A stretch of 14,127 bases of DNA, from positions 1 to 14,127 of the forward strand of contig CAMDCQ010000049.1 of the NCBI GenBank assembly GCA_945890595.1, given 5' to 3'. The position numbers and the translations under genes were made by a program. The notes beneath the pieces were generated by a model that saw only the letters and a list, made by a program, of their open reading frames with translations, was not told the origin of the DNA and did no database searches. The DNA comes from Chitinophaga pinensis. Its GTDB lineage: Bacteria > Bacteroidota > Bacteroidia > NS11-12g > UBA9320. Shown here piece after piece: positions 5,847-13,424 of this stretch (its first letter is position 1; the number at the start of each line of letters is the position of its first letter).

Positions 5847-7325
5847 ATGGCATTTGAAAAAGTAACGCGTGAGCAAGACTACTCTAAGTGGTATAATAAT
5901 TTAGTAGAAGACGCAGATCTGGCACAGCACAGTAGCGTAAGAGGTTGCATGGTTATTAAGCCATACGGCTATGCCATTTGGGAAAAAATGCAATCTGAGC
6001 TAGATCGTAGATTTAAAGAAACAGGACATGAAAACGCATACTTCCCGCTATTTGTACCAAAAAGTCTTTTTGAAGCAGAAGAAAAAAATGCAGAAGGATT
6101 TGCCAAAGAATGTGCCGTAGTTACACATTACAGATTAGAAACAGATCCAGATAGACCGGGGAAACTCAGAGTAGACCCTAATGCAAAATTAGAAGAAGAG
6201 CTAATTGTTAGGCCCACTAGTGAGGCCATCATTTGGAATACCTATAAGGGTTGGATACAAAGCTACAGGGACCTTCCTTTACTCATTAATCAATGGGCTA
6301 ATGTCGTTCGCTGGGAAATGAGAACAAGACTGTTTTTGAGAACAGCAGAATTTTTATGGCAAGAAGGTCATACCGCTCACGCTACCAAAGCAGAGGCGCA
6401 AGAAGAAACCGATAAAATGGTTCGTGTATATGAGGAATTTTCAAGAAATATTCTAGCTGTACCAACCATAATGGGACGAAAAACAGAGAGTGAACGTTTT
6501 GCCGGTGCCGATGATACGCTATGTATAGAGGGATTAATGCAAGATGGCAAAGCTCTTCAAATGGGAACTTCTCACTTCTTGGGCCAGAACTTTGCACAAG
6601 CATTTGATGTGAAATTTGCCACTAAAGAAGGAAAACTAGAACATGTATGGGCTACGAGTTGGGGAGTAAGTACTCGATTAATGGGAGCACTTATTATGTC
6701 GCATTCTGATGATGAAGGCTTAGTGTTGCCTCCAAATCTTGCGCCGATACAAGTAGTAATAGTTCCGATTTATAAAGGATTAGAGCAACTTGATGCGATT
6801 AGTGAAAAAATAAATCCAATAATTCAGAACTTAAAGGCTAAAGGAATAAGTGTAAAATTCGATGATCGAGATACTCACAAACCTGGATTTAAGTTTGCTG
6901 AATGGGAACTAAAAGGAGTTCCTGTGCGTATAGCAATAGGAAATCGAGATATCGAAAATGGAACAGTAGAAGTAGCACGCAGAGACACTAAAGAGAAACA
7001 AATTCTGAATTTCACGGACCTTGAAAATAAAATTGCTCATCTACTATCAGCGATGCAAGATGAGATGTATTTAAAAGCCTTAAACTTCAGGGATAACCAT
7101 ATAACCCTTGTTAATACTTGGGAAGAATTTCAAGATGTTTTAGAGAATAAAGGCGGTTTTATCTCTGCGCATTGGGATGGAACAGCAGAAACTGAGGACA
7201 AAATCAAGGAAGCAACCAAAGCGACCATACGATGTATTCCTTTTGACAATCCTCAAGAGGCAGGCGTATGCGTATTCTCTGGCAAGCCAAGCACGGAAAG
7301 AGTATTGTTTGCGAAGGCGTATTAG
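5847..7325 (+). CDS. proS: Prolyl-tRNA synthetase, archaeal/eukaryotic-like type without editing insert
   Basis: This class II enzyme joins proline to tRNA-Pro. The 492-residue protein follows the ProS type 3 layout. The catalytic domain holds RPTSE (122-126), motif 2 from R155WEMRTRLFLRTAEFLWQEGHTAHA and motif 3 around G273VSTRLMGALIMSHSDDEG. The anticodon-binding domain starts near APIQVVIVP (299-307), and a C-terminal domain ends in the conserved Ala-Tyr. No editing insert separates motifs 2 and 3, so misacylated Ala-tRNA-Pro must be cleared by other means or tolerated. The C-terminal zinc site seen in Thermus-like enzymes is mostly lost: where Cys residues would be expected there are Asp444 (HWDG) and Ser478 (VFSGK), with Cys475 kept. 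The gene is transcribed alone and ends at a shared terminator opposite atpG. Confidence 0.96.
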   Translation: MAFEKVTREQDYSKWYNNLVEDADLAQHSSVRGCMVIKPYGYAIWEKMQSELDRRFKETGHENAYFPLFVPKSLFEAEEKNAEGFAKECAVVTHYRLETDPDRPGKLRVDPNAKLEEELIVRPTSEAIIWNTYKGWIQSYRDLPLLINQWANVVRWEMRTRLFLRTAEFLWQEGHTAHATKAEAQEETDKMVRVYEEFSRNILAVPTIMGRKTESERFAGADDTLCIEGLMQDGKALQMGTSHFLGQNFAQAFDVKFATKEGKLEHVWATSWGVSTRLMGALIMSHSDDEGLVLPPNLAPIQVVIVPIYKGLEQLDAISEKINPIIQNLKAKGISVKFDDRDTHKPGFKFAEWELKGVPVRIAIGNRDIENGTVEVARRDTKEKQILNFTDLENKIAHLLSAMQDEMYLKALNFRDNHITLVNTWEEFQDVLENKGGFISAHWDGTAETEDKIKEATKATIRCIPFDNPQEAGVCVFSGKPSTERVLFAKAY

Positions 7326-7394
7326 ACCTACACCTAGCTTTTGAATTACGAAAGTTAAAAAGCTATTTTGCATTTACACTGATGACACTCCATA

Positions 7395-7430
7395 AAAAAA
7401 GCCTTACTGCAAATGCAATAAGGCTTTTTT
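7395..7430. terminator. Bidirectional rho-independent terminator between proS and atpG
   Basis: A 12-bp perfect stem pairs AAAAAAGCCTTA (7395-7406) with TAAGGCTTTTTT (7419-7430). After one mismatch, the stem continues with 3-4 further pairs (TGCA with TGCA) around a tiny loop. Both strands read a G/C core followed by a run of T, so the same hairpin can stop proS transcripts from the left and the ATP synthase transcript from the right. It lies 69 bases past the proS stop and 16 bases past the atpG stop. Confidence 0.9.
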
Positions 7431-7446
7431 ATATTTAATCGTTAGG

Positions 7447-8331
7447 TTATGCTTCTAATGCTGCTGCACCTCCTACTATCTCTAGTATTTCTGTTGTAAT
7501 CGCTGCTTGACGAGCTTGATTATATTGAAGTTTAAGCTTAAATATCAAATCTCCAGCATTATCTGTTGCCTTATCCATAGCAACCATGCGGCTACCATGT
7601 TCTGATGCTTGAGAGTCGAGCATTGTTCTGTATAACTGTGTTTTTACTGCTCTTGGTATAATCGTAAATAACAACTCTGTCTTTGACGGCTCAAATGAGA
7701 AATCAGATGCATATTTTGTTCCTTCTGCTTCTTTAGTTTCGAACGCTTCAAGTTCTACAGGCAATAATTTTTCGGCTGTAACGATTTGTGTTGCTGCGTT
7801 TTTAAATTTATTATATACCACACGAACTTCGTCGTATTTGCCAGCTAAAAAATCCTGAATTACCACTTCGCCTATTTCAAATACTTCATCAGAATTTAAG
7901 TCAAGAAAAGCTTTCATATATTCTGTGTTCATATTAAGATCAGAACGTTTGAAATATTCATATGCTTTCTTTCCTAAGAACATCAGTTCAACGTTAGTAT
8001 TTCTATACTTTTCTCCTAAAAGTACCTTTAACTCTTTGGTAATATTAGAATTAAATCCACCACATAAACCTCTATCGCTAGAATTAACAATAAGCAGTAC
8101 ATTTTTAACTTCTCTATGCTCAAAGTATCCTTGAAGCGCTTGCTCATCTTTAGCGGCTTCTGCCAAATTAATCAAGATCCCATTTAACTTATCTGCATAC
8201 GGTCTCATTTGAGTGATGGCATTTTGAGCTTTACGTAACTTAGTAGCCGAAACCACTTTCATAGCTTTGGTAATTTGTTGCGTAGATTGGGTACTCGCTA
8301 TTCGGTTTCTTACTTCTTTAAGATTAGCCAT
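7447..8331 (-). CDS. atpG: ATP synthase F1 subunit gamma
   Basis: Gamma is the central shaft that turns within the alpha/beta hexamer and couples proton flow to ATP synthesis. At 294 residues it has normal length. The N-terminal helix reads MANLKEVRNRIASTQSTQQITKAMKVVSATKLRKA, broken here only by family-typical positions, and the C-terminal helix ends RQAAITTEILEIVGGAAAL. Both are the hallmark coiled-coil pieces of gamma. In the middle, SDRGLCGGFNSNI is the usual Rossmann-like core segment. The ATG lies 5 bases after the atpA stop, and the gene closes the cluster, followed by the terminator rather than by atpD and atpC. Confidence 0.97.
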   Translation of the reverse strand: MANLKEVRNRIASTQSTQQITKAMKVVSATKLRKAQNAITQMRPYADKLNGILINLAEAAKDEQALQGYFEHREVKNVLLIVNSSDRGLCGGFNSNITKELKVLLGEKYRNTNVELMFLGKKAYEYFKRSDLNMNTEYMKAFLDLNSDEVFEIGEVVIQDFLAGKYDEVRVVYNKFKNAATQIVTAEKLLPVELEAFETKEAEGTKYASDFSFEPSKTELLFTIIPRAVKTQLYRTMLDSQASEHGSRMVAMDKATDNAGDLIFKLKLQYNQARQAAITTEILEIVGGAAALEA

Positions 8332-8336
8332 TCCTA

Positions 8337-9914
8337 TTAGTTATAGTTTTTAGCAATCTCTGCTCCTACTGTTTCGATAGTACCAGTGATTGTGTCATCT
8401 AATTTACCTGCTGAAAGTGCATCTAAAACATTTTGATGATCAGACGCCATTTTCATAAGGAATTCTTCTTCGAATTTTCTTACTTGGTTTACAGGTACTG
8501 ACTTGAGTAATCCTTTAGTCCCAAGGTATATAATTGCTACTTGCTTACCTACTGAAAGTGGTGAGAATTGAGGTTGCTTAAGAATCTCCACATTTCTAGC
8601 TCCTTTCTCAAGGACACCTTTAGTAGCAGCATCTAGGTCCGAACCAAATTTAGCAAATGCTTCTAACTCTCTGTATTGCGCTTGATCTAGTTTCAACGTA
8701 CCGGACGTTTTCTTCATAGACTTTGTTTGTGCATTACCACCCACACGAGATACCGAAATACCAACATTAATCGCTGGACGAACACCCGAATTAAATAAAT
8801 CTGACTCTAGGAATATTTGACCATCTGTAATCGAAATTACGTTAGTTGGGATATACGCAGAAACGTCACCAGCTTGTGTTTCAATAATAGGCAATGCTGT
8901 TAATGATCCTCCTCCTTTGACCAAGTGTTTGATTGAAGGTGGCAAGTCATTCATGGCCTGAGCTATACTATCGTTACTATTTACTTTAGCGGCTCTTTCT
9001 AATAAACGAGAGTGCAGATAGAAAACGTCACCCGGATACGCTTCACGTCCTGGAGGTCTTTTCAATAGAAGAGACACCTCACGATAAGCTACCGCTTGCT
9101 TTGATAAATCATCATATACGATAAGGGCTGGACGACCAGTATCTCTAAAGAATTCACCTATCGCAGCACCTGCCATTGGAGCATAAAACTGCATAGGAGC
9201 AGGATCTGCTGCAGTAGCAGCAACAACTACGGTGTATGCCATAGCGCCTTTAGCTTCAAGAGAATTTACTACTTGCTTAACTGTACTTGCTTTTTGGCCA
9301 CAAGCTACGTATATACAGAATACTGGATTACCAGCATCATAAAATTCTTTTTGGTTGATGATAGTATCAATAGCAACCGCCGTTTTACCGGTTTGTCTGT
9401 CGCCAATAATAAGCTCACGTTGACCACGACCAACTGGGATCATAGCATCAATTGCTTTGATTCCACTTTGCAATGGTTCTGTAACTGGTTCACGATAAAT
9501 AACTCCTGGCGCTTTACGCTCAAGAGGCATTTCATATGTTTCACCCGTAATTGGTCCCTTACCATCAATAGGTTGGCCTAAGGTATTTACAACTCTACCC
9601 AACATTCCTTCACCCACTTTAAGTGAAGCGATTCTGTTGGTTCTTTTTACGGTATCTCCTTCTTTAATCTCCGTAGAACTACCTAAAAGTACAGCTCCTA
9701 CGTTATCTTCTTCTAAGTTAAGAACGATACCTTGTACGCCATTATCAAATTCTATCAGCTCTCCTGACTTAACTTGTGTAAGTCCGTAAATACGAGCGAT
9801 ACCGTCACCTACTTGTAGTACTGTACCTACTTCTTCTAATTGAGCATCAGTTTTTACTCCTGCTAGTTGCTCTTTTATTATACTAGAAACTTCGTCTGGT
9901 CTTATTGCAGCCAT
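8337..9914 (-). CDS. atpA: ATP synthase F1 subunit alpha
   Basis: Alpha alternates with beta in the F1 hexamer, binds nucleotide at non-catalytic sites and supplies an arginine finger to beta. The 525-residue protein shows the N-terminal delta-binding helix and a beta-barrel region (GDGIARIYGL, 37-44). Walker A is GDRQTGKT (171-178), and Walker B is ALIVYDDLSKQ with Asp268/269. PGREAYPGDVFYLHSRLLERAAK starts near 288, and the signature SVSRVGG contains the arginine finger. All key residues look intact. The start ATG follows the atpH stop by 9 bases. The catalytic partner beta (atpD) is not in this window. Confidence 0.98.
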   Translation of the reverse strand: MAAIRPDEVSSIIKEQLAGVKTDAQLEEVGTVLQVGDGIARIYGLTQVKSGELIEFDNGVQGIVLNLEEDNVGAVLLGSSTEIKEGDTVKRTNRIASLKVGEGMLGRVVNTLGQPIDGKGPITGETYEMPLERKAPGVIYREPVTEPLQSGIKAIDAMIPVGRGQRELIIGDRQTGKTAVAIDTIINQKEFYDAGNPVFCIYVACGQKASTVKQVVNSLEAKGAMAYTVVVAATAADPAPMQFYAPMAGAAIGEFFRDTGRPALIVYDDLSKQAVAYREVSLLLKRPPGREAYPGDVFYLHSRLLERAAKVNSNDSIAQAMNDLPPSIKHLVKGGGSLTALPIIETQAGDVSAYIPTNVISITDGQIFLESDLFNSGVRPAINVGISVSRVGGNAQTKSMKKTSGTLKLDQAQYRELEAFAKFGSDLDAATKGVLEKGARNVEILKQPQFSPLSVGKQVAIIYLGTKGLLKSVPVNQVRKFEEEFLMKMASDHQNVLDALSAGKLDDTITGTIETVGAEIAKNYN

Positions 9915-9923
9915 TGTGTTGTT

Positions 9924-10463
9924 TTAATTATAAATTAATTGTTTTCTGATTTCTCTAAGTTCTTTTGACACGCTTTTATCTAGCAGCTTGTCTTCGTGCT
10001 TAATAATTATACCTCCAATAATTGTTGGATCTACTTCATTAGTTATCGTAATATCACTTTTCCCTACTAATGATTCAACAAACTTCTTCATGTTCGAAAT
10101 CGTTGTTTCATTCAACGGTATAGCGGAAATTACAGTAGCACTTGCTATGCCTTTCATCTCGTTATAAGACGCTATGAAACTATGGGCAACCAAAAGCAGC
10201 TCATCTTCTCTTTTCTTATCAACGAGATACAAAATAAAGCTTTTGGTAATATCGTTTGTATTTGCAAACACTTTGGACAGTATAGCTTTCTTTGCTTCTG
10301 CTGTTACAATAGGGTTTTTTAGCAGATTATCAAGATCTTTAGAGTCTGTGCAAATAATTGACACGGCCTCCATATCATTCTTAACCTCTTCAAGTTTACT
10401 TCCTGCTATAGCTAACTCAATGAGCGATTTGGAATATCTAGATGCAATTCTGCTTGATGCCAT
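9924..10463 (-). CDS. atpH: ATP synthase F1 subunit delta (OSCP)
   Basis: Delta sits on top of F1 and ties it to the b-subunit stalk. The 179-residue protein matches the family. The helical N-terminal domain starts ASRYSKSLIELA and contains LLKNPIVTAEAKKAILSKVF. The C-terminal domain ends GGIIIKHEDKLLDKSVSKEL, close to the family's Gly-Gly...Asp.Ser motif. There are no membrane segments. It lies 10 bases after atpF and 9 before atpA, as expected for an operon with coordinated synthesis. Confidence 0.95.
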   Translation of the reverse strand: MASSRIASRYSKSLIELAIAGSKLEEVKNDMEAVSIICTDSKDLDNLLKNPIVTAEAKKAILSKVFANTNDITKSFILYLVDKKREDELLLVAHSFIASYNEMKGIASATVISAIPLNETTISNMKKFVESLVGKSDITITNEVDPTIIGGIIIKHEDKLLDKSVSKELREIRKQLIYN

Positions 10464-10473
10464 TCGCTTTAAT

Positions 10474-10968
10474 TTAATTAACCGTTGTTTGATTAAGATG
10501 AGAATCTACCAATGCTTGTTGAGCATTTTTATCACTTAACTCTGTTCTAATTACTTTCTCTGCAATTTGAATAGAAAGCTCTGCTACTTGCTTCTTAATA
10601 TCTGAAAGAGCTTGATTTTTCTCCTTCTCTATTTCAGTGCGCGCAGCATTGATTAAACGATTACCTTCCTCAGAAGCAGATACTTTAGCATCAGACATGA
10701 TTTTATCTTTCATATCTTTAGCTTCCTTTAAGATTTGCTCTCTTTCGGCTCTTGCTTCAGCAAGTAAATTCTCGTTTTCCGCTTTAAGCGAGCTCATTTG
10801 AGCCTTAGCTTCTTCAGCTGATTTTAATGATTTCTCAATAAAATCCTCTCTATCTTTTAGTGCCTGCAGAATTCCTGACCATGCGAACTTTTTTAGCAAG
10901 AAAAGTACCACTAGGAATGCCAAAGACATCCAAAATACGAGACCAATGTTTGGTGTTAGTAACTCCAT
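10474..10968 (-). CDS. atpF: ATP synthase F0 subunit b
   Basis: Subunit b forms the outer stalk joining membrane F0 to F1 through delta. The 164-residue protein has one N-terminal membrane helix (about residues 8-27, GLVFWMSLAFLVVLFLLKKF). A long charged helix rich in Glu, Lys and Ala (about 35-150) follows, the usual dimeric coiled coil. Only one b gene is seen, so a homodimer is expected. The ATG is 60 bases downstream of the atpE stop, the largest gap but one inside the ATP synthase genes, and the gap holds a strong hairpin. Confidence 0.96.
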   Translation of the reverse strand: MELLTPNIGLVFWMSLAFLVVLFLLKKFAWSGILQALKDREDFIEKSLKSAEEAKAQMSSLKAENENLLAEARAEREQILKEAKDMKDKIMSDAKVSASEEGNRLINAARTEIEKEKNQALSDIKKQVAELSIQIAEKVIRTELSDKNAQQALVDSHLNQTTVN

Positions 10969-10988
10969 AATTTTAAAAAATATATTTA

Positions 10989-11011
10989 GTGGGCGAGGTT
11001 ACCTCGCCCAC
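10989..11011 (-). promoter_or_regulatory. GC-rich 10-bp hairpin between atpE and atpF
   Basis: GTGGGCGAGG (10989-10998) and CCTCGCCCAC (11002-11011) form a perfect 10-bp stem with a 3-base loop. Eight of the ten pairs are G-C, in otherwise very AT-rich surroundings. On the transcribed strand it begins 18 bases after the atpE stop and is followed by ACTAAATATATTTTTTAAAA, a T-rich but not clean terminator tail, before the atpF ATG. It could be a partial terminator or a 3'-end stabiliser that raises c-subunit mRNA over downstream genes, since c is needed in many copies per enzyme. The structure is seen; the role is inferred. Confidence 0.65.
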
Positions 11012-11028
11012 CGTTATATTTCTGTTAA

Positions 11029-11271
11029 TTAATTAAGTGCTATAAGAAGACACACAATGATTCCGAAGAACGCTGCACCCTCTACTAGAGCCGCCGCTAC
11101 AATCATGTTTGCACGAATGTCGCCAGACACCTCAGGCTGACGAGCCATAGACTCTAAAGCTGAACCACCAATACGTCCGATACCAAGACCTGCACCGATT
11201 ACCGCAATACCTGCTCCGATACCTGCACCCATGTGTGCTAACCCGTCTAATAAAATTGTTAAAAGTTCCAT
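11029..11271 (-). CDS. atpE: ATP synthase F0 subunit c
   Basis: Subunit c forms the rotating membrane ring that carries ions. The 80-residue protein has two membrane helices joined by the conserved polar loop RQP (44-46). Helix 1 (about 14-38) is packed with Gly and Ala (GAGIGAGIAVIGAGLGIG). Helix 2 carries the ion-binding carboxylate Glu64 in ALVEGAAFFG. The residues after Glu64 are Gly and Ala rather than the Glu-Thr/Ser pattern of sodium-binding rings, so a proton-driven enzyme is expected. It follows atpB by 62 bases and is followed by a GC-rich hairpin that may raise its expression relative to later genes. Confidence 0.97.
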   Translation of the reverse strand: MELLTILLDGLAHMGAGIGAGIAVIGAGLGIGRIGGSALESMARQPEVSGDIRANMIVAAALVEGAAFFGIIVCLLIALN

Positions 11272-11333
11272 TTCTGTAAATTGTTACTTGTTTTGATTTA
11301 TATTTATTTAAAAAAATTCTTTTTCGTTTTTAA

Positions 11334-12413
11334 TTAATGCTCATGAGCATGTTCTTCTACCGCACTACCAAAATATAGTGCCGATAATAGTGTAAATACG
11401 TATGCTTGTAAAAATGCGACTAAAAGCTCTATACAGAACATAAAAATAGAGAATATGATAGAAACTATCGAAACTCCAAATCCTCCTGCAGCTCCATATA
11501 AATTGTTGAAGATAAATATCAAACTTACAAAGGCTAAAATTATAATATGTCCTGCAGTTATATTAGCGAACAAACGAAGCATCAATACAATTGGTTTAGA
11601 AAGAAATCCTATGAACTCAATGATAAACATCAAAGGTATAGGAACCTTAAGCCACCAAGGAACTCCAGGTGTCCATAATATATGCATCCAGTAATCTTTA
11701 TTTCCATTGGCTGCGGTAATGAAAAACGTCAGCAATGCTAAAACCAGTGCAACTGCGATATTACCCGTTACGTTGAAACCACCTATAAAAGGTATGAGTC
11801 CCAACATGTTTGCAATCCAAATAAAGAAGAATACGGTTAGAAGGAAAGGCAAAAACCGCTCGTACTTCTTTCCAATCGAAGGCTTAGCAATTTCGTCTCT
11901 GACAAATAAAATCAATGGTTCTACAGCCGATTGCAAACCTTTGGGTGCTTGACCTTCTCTTAATTTATATCCTTTGGCCGCGATGCTAAAAATAAAAATC
12001 AATAAGAAAACAGTAATAAATATTCCTACCACTGACTTCGTTATGGAGAAGTCGTATGGTTTTGGGGCGTTAATATGGCCCTGTTCGTCATGCACAATAT
12101 CATTTCCTTCTCCCACAAAATATATTTTCTCATGACTCATTGCATAGCCCATGTAATTGGAACCATTAGCCAAATGATGAGAACTAAATGGTCCTACTAT
12201 ACCTCCATTAGCCTGATCATACAAAATGATAGGTAACGGAACATGAAAATTACCAATATGAATTTCATGATTATCTAAAACGTGATGTATTATTACATCC
12301 CCAGGAACAAATGTTTCCAGCTCTGAATGAGTACCTTCGTCGTTAGCATAAACGACTAAAGATGTCATAAAAACCAGTGCCAATGCTAAAAAGCTTGCTT
12401 TTGTTCTGTTCAT
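11334..12413 (-). CDS. atpB: ATP synthase F0 subunit a with signal peptide and His-rich N-terminal extension
   Basis: Subunit a forms the two half-channels for protons beside the c ring. I start it at the ATG at 12411-12413 (359 residues); a longer version would need TTG at 12446 and overlap the previous gene. The protein opens with a signal-peptide-like segment (NRTKASFLALALVFMTSLVVYA). About 100 residues predicted outside the cytoplasm follow, with some eleven His. The usual helices come after this. The essential Arg is Arg280 in LMLRLFANITAGH. Glu329 and Gln336 in CIELLVAFLQAYVFTLL are the expected polar partners. The protein ends in a short His/Glu tail. Long subunits a with such an extension are, as I recall, typical for Bacteroidota. 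Confidence 0.95.
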   Translation of the reverse strand: MNRTKASFLALALVFMTSLVVYANDEGTHSELETFVPGDVIIHHVLDNHEIHIGNFHVPLPIILYDQANGGIVGPFSSHHLANGSNYMGYAMSHEKIYFVGEGNDIVHDEQGHINAPKPYDFSITKSVVGIFITVFLLIFIFSIAAKGYKLREGQAPKGLQSAVEPLILFVRDEIAKPSIGKKYERFLPFLLTVFFFIWIANMLGLIPFIGGFNVTGNIAVALVLALLTFFITAANGNKDYWMHILWTPGVPWWLKVPIPLMFIIEFIGFLSKPIVLMLRLFANITAGHIIILAFVSLIFIFNNLYGAAGGFGVSIVSIIFSIFMFCIELLVAFLQAYVFTLLSALYFGSAVEEHAHEH

Positions 12414-12426
12414 AAAGGTCTGACAA

Positions 12427-12831
12427 TTAGCTTGTTGTGTTATCAATGCTGCTTCTTTTTTCGGTTCGCAATCTATAAATTAATTGAGATATTTCAAATA
12501 TTGTGAAAAATAAATACAGAAATAAAAAATATATAATAAAATGATTGCTTTTCAGGTTGCTGGTAATCAGATATGTACCTATGAATAATAGGGATATTAA
12601 CATTCTTAGACCAGTTCCTCCCATTACACCCGTAAAAAATTGTGAATTAGATTCACTCGTAACTGCTTTTTGTGTTCGCAATCCTATGACCAATCCCGCT
12701 ATAAAATAAAACACCAATGCCGACCAAAACCACAGCTGCTCTTTTGCATTTGAAAAATACAAAAGTGCAGCGGTAAAAATCGCAAGTAAAATTGTTGCTA
12801 CTACCAACTTGGAAACGAATCCTAATTTCAT
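12427..12831 (-). CDS. Four-helix membrane protein between atpZ and atpB (AtpI-like position)
   Basis: The 134-residue protein has four predicted membrane segments (about 6-26, 34-51, 66-89 and 98-118) and short charged ends, with a basic C-terminus. The third helix region GVMGGTGLRMLISLLFIG carries one Arg within a Gly-rich stretch. It starts one base past the atpZ-like stop and ends 13 bases before the atpB ATG. Topology and position match AtpI proteins, which help build the c ring in other bacteria, but sequence similarity to AtpI is not clear. Bacteroidota often have an uncharacterised protein of this size here. I would call it an ATP synthase-linked membrane protein of unknown function. 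Confidence 0.8.
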   Translation of the reverse strand: MKLGFVSKLVVATILLAIFTAALLYFSNAKEQLWFWSALVFYFIAGLVIGLRTQKAVTSESNSQFFTGVMGGTGLRMLISLLFIGTYLITSNLKSNHFIIYFLFLYLFFTIFEISQLIYRLRTEKRSSIDNTTS

Positions 12832-12832
12832 T

Positions 12833-13030
12833 TTATTTAAATTTACTAATTAACATATAAATGACACCAAAAACAGCCAAAAAAACTCCTGAAAGCAGAA
12901 ATATTGGATAAGTACTAAAATAATGATCTGCCCAATTACCTCCATAAACTATGATAAGAACAAATGCCACCAATTGGAAACCGATACCTGCATAATTTTT
13001 TACAGCGTTTTGCTTTGTTTGCTGGGTCAC
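12833..13030 (-). CDS. AtpZ/AtpI-like small membrane protein
   Basis: The 65-residue protein has two membrane helices (about 14-31 and 42-62). It carries the pattern of the ATPase gene 1 family: YAGIGFQLVAFVLIIVYGGNWAD with Gln19 in the first helix, then a short loop and a second helix. Relatives are encoded at the head of F0F1 operons; in Bacillus, AtpZ and AtpI have been linked to magnesium uptake and to assembly of the enzyme. The start codon is GTG (13028-13030); a stop lies 12 bases upstream in frame and there is no ATG nearby. It starts 4 bases after the bactofilin stop, which ties the cell-wall genes upstream to the ATP synthase genes downstream. Confidence 0.82.
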   Translation of the reverse strand: MTQQTKQNAVKNYAGIGFQLVAFVLIIVYGGNWADHYFSTYPIFLLSGVFLAVFGVIYMLISKFK

Positions 13031-13034
13031 TTTG

Positions 13035-13409
13035 TTAGGCGTCTACCTTATTTGAAGCATTGCCTCCCATAACGCACGCTCCATTAAGCTGTCCCCCAAT
13101 TTCAACAACCATTTTAGATGTATTAATATCCCCATTGATGATGCCAGAAGACTTCAAGAAGAGGGTGTCCAACACTATAACGTTACCTGTTACATGGCCA
13201 CTTATATCACACGATTTTGCTTTTACATCACCAACAATGCTCCCACTTGTTCCAAGCACGCACTTTCCTTTGGTGTCAACATTACCCTTCACTTTTCCAT
13301 CAATTCGTAGATCACCAGTAGAAACCAGGTTCCCCTCAATTGTAGTACCTTCCCCGAGCACATTCAACTCCCCTGTAGGTTCATTTAATTTTTCTTTTTT
13401 ACCTAACAT
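13035..13409 (-). CDS. Bactofilin (polymer-forming cytoskeletal protein)
   Basis: Bactofilins assemble without nucleotides into filaments under the inner membrane and help place cell wall enzymes. The 124-residue protein has the short hydrophilic N-terminal tail and a beta-helical core at about 15-115. The core shows repeating strand-turn steps: GTTIEGNLVSTGDLRIDGKVKG, then GSIVGDVKAKSCDISGHVTGNV, SSGIINGDI and GGQLNGACVMGG. Length is normal for the family. The gene lies 15 bases after an M23 peptidase gene. This pairing is well known from Helicobacter, Myxococcus and others, where bactofilin and an M23 enzyme act together in cell shape. The start ATG is at 13407-13409. Confidence 0.93.
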   Translation of the reverse strand: MLGKKEKLNEPTGELNVLGEGTTIEGNLVSTGDLRIDGKVKGNVDTKGKCVLGTSGSIVGDVKAKSCDISGHVTGNVIVLDTLFLKSSGIINGDINTSKMVVEIGGQLNGACVMGGNASNKVDA

Positions 13410-13424
13410 ATTTTTATTTCAATC

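Noticed and set aside
11029..11271. Sodium-type c ring
   Set aside because: After Glu64 come Gly and Ala, not the Thr/Ser ligand of sodium-binding rings.
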